This document shows positions 63,356 to 64,000 of a DNA stretch of 64,000 nucleotides, in pieces. Within the stretch, counting starts at the first letter, position 1. Every line of letters starts with the position of its first letter. Source of the stretch: Streptomyces tuirus (GTDB taxonomy: Bacteria; Actinomycetota; Actinomycetes; Streptomycetales; Streptomycetaceae); contig JAGTPG010000002.1 in the NCBI GenBank assembly GCA_018195615.1, positions 6,503,501-6,567,500 on the forward strand, written 5' to 3'. Below the pieces are notes generated by a model. That model had not been told where the DNA came from, did no database searches, and saw only the letters and a list, made by a program, of their open reading frames with translations. The position numbers were made by a program, and so were the translations under genes.

Positions 63356-64000
63356 CGACTGCAACCGAGACGGCGCGGCCGGCGGTTCCGCCGCTTACGA
63401 AGCCGGAGATGGGCCTTGCCGGGCTGGGTGCGCTGGCTGCGGCCGGTGTGGGCGCTCTTGGGCTCATCGCCTCGTTCGACGCGGTCTCCTCTGCCGCTGC
63501 CCGTTGGGGGTTCGGTGCGCCGTGGATGCTGCCGGTCGGGATCGATGTGGCTATTCCGGTGTTCACCGTGGCCAACCTGCTGTTGATCCGGATGGACATG
63601 GCGTTGGCGTGGGTGCGGTTCGTGCCCTGGGCGCTGACGCTGGTCACGTGCGGGCTGAACGTCGCCGCCGGGCACTCGCTGTGGGCCAAGGTCGCGCACG
63701 GCACGATGCCGCTGCTGTGGGTGGTGTTCTCCGAGATCGGCGCCCACGTCTACGCCGTGCGGATCGGCGCCGCGACCGGTCGGCGGATGGAGAAGGTGCG
63801 GTTCTCCCGCTGGATGCTCGCCCCGCTGTCGACGTTCGCCTTGTGGCGGCGGATGACGCTGTGGGAGATCACCTCTTACTCGGAGGCGCTGAAGCGGGAG
63901 CGTGAGCGGCAGTTGGCCCGCGCCCGGCTGCGGGAGCGGCACGGTCGACGGTGGCGGTCGAAGACCCCGCGCCCGGAACGCGTGCTGCTGAAGCTGGGCG
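63352..64000 (+). CDS. DUF2637 membrane protein, 5' part
   Basis: 216 residues to the window edge, frame open. Four hydrophobic segments: GLAGLGALAAAGVGALGLIASF, WMLPVGIDVAIPVFTVANLLLI, FVPWALTLVTCGLNVAAG and MPLLWVVFSEIGAHVYAV. The second half is basic (RERERQLARARLRERHGRRWR). DUF2637 proteins are typical of actinomycete conjugative elements and are related to Spd (plasmid spread) proteins. Start ATG 63352 overlaps the previous gene. Confidence 0.85.
   Translation, partial: MTTATETARPAVPPLTKPEMGLAGLGALAAAGVGALGLIASFDAVSSAAARWGFGAPWMLPVGIDVAIPVFTVANLLLIRMDMALAWVRFVPWALTLVTCGLNVAAGHSLWAKVAHGTMPLLWVVFSEIGAHVYAVRIGAATGRRMEKVRFSRWMLAPLSTFALWRRMTLWEITSYSEALKRERERQLARARLRERHGRRWRSKTPRPERVLLKLG

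Overview
The window is high-G+C DNA (about 70% or more by eye) with GTG/TTG starts and gene families typical of Streptomyces: Ni-superoxide dismutase, a conservon, ECF sigma factors, P450/ferredoxin pairs and a fused 2-oxoglutarate decarboxylase. From memory, the order of positions 1-46,000 resembles the conserved core of other Streptomyces chromosomes (sodN-sodX, malic enzyme, kgd, lon, then PBP-FtsW). I could not align it.

Layout. 1-4,200: VOC protein end, phosphate transporter, sodN/sodX and a methyltransferase. 4,200-7,000: a polar amino-acid ABC transporter. 7,500-10,300: malic enzyme and a zinc-type oxidoreductase. 10,390-14,460: an HTH/Clp-N pair, a PadR/DUF4097 pair and small unknowns. 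14,600-21,400: 2-oxoglutarate decarboxylase, a two-component system and a spermidine-synthase-like protein. 21,500-26,500: rhomboid-like protein, Lon, MarR and PP2C. 26,800-33,430: a conservon (cvnABCD) followed by a styrene/indole-type flavin monooxygenase. 33,400-38,000: NlpC/P60 peptidase, TetR, an AurF-like diiron oxygenase and DUF3291. 38,000-43,500: PBP/FtsW pair, SH3 protein, and a histidine kinase with its lipoprotein. 43,600-47,200: phosphatase, NERD protein and a divergent LigD-polymerase/Ku NHEJ pair. 47,200-51,500: a polysaccharide-lyase remnant, Asp23, TetR, and an ECF sigma factor with its DGPF partner. 51,700-57,800: P450-ferredoxin-reductase operon, TetR/dehydrogenase pair and a cold-shock gene. 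58,000-64,000: mobile DNA.

Mobile region. Two 52-bp direct repeats (58043-58094 and 59567-59618, three mismatches) are 3' halves of a tRNA-Arg gene, each followed by its own terminator. This is what serial integration at one tRNA attB leaves behind. Between them lies a small remnant with a VapBC-type toxin-antitoxin pair. Right of the second repeat starts an apparent actinomycete integrative element: GntR, phosphotransferase, HTH/TPR regulator, a small ORF and a DUF2637 protein, running off the window. An iteron-like CCGGACA cluster precedes the GntR gene. The intact tRNA-Arg and the integrase are expected beyond the right edge.

Sequence quality. About 20 genes need a one-base correction to read through. 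Nearly every correction is one missing G or C in a short G/C run. The uniform pattern points to homopolymer under-calling rather than biology, so apparent splits and fusions, including a cvnD-monooxygenase fusion, should not be taken at face value. Two loci (35885-36370 and 47178-47845) look like real pseudogenes because whole segments are missing.
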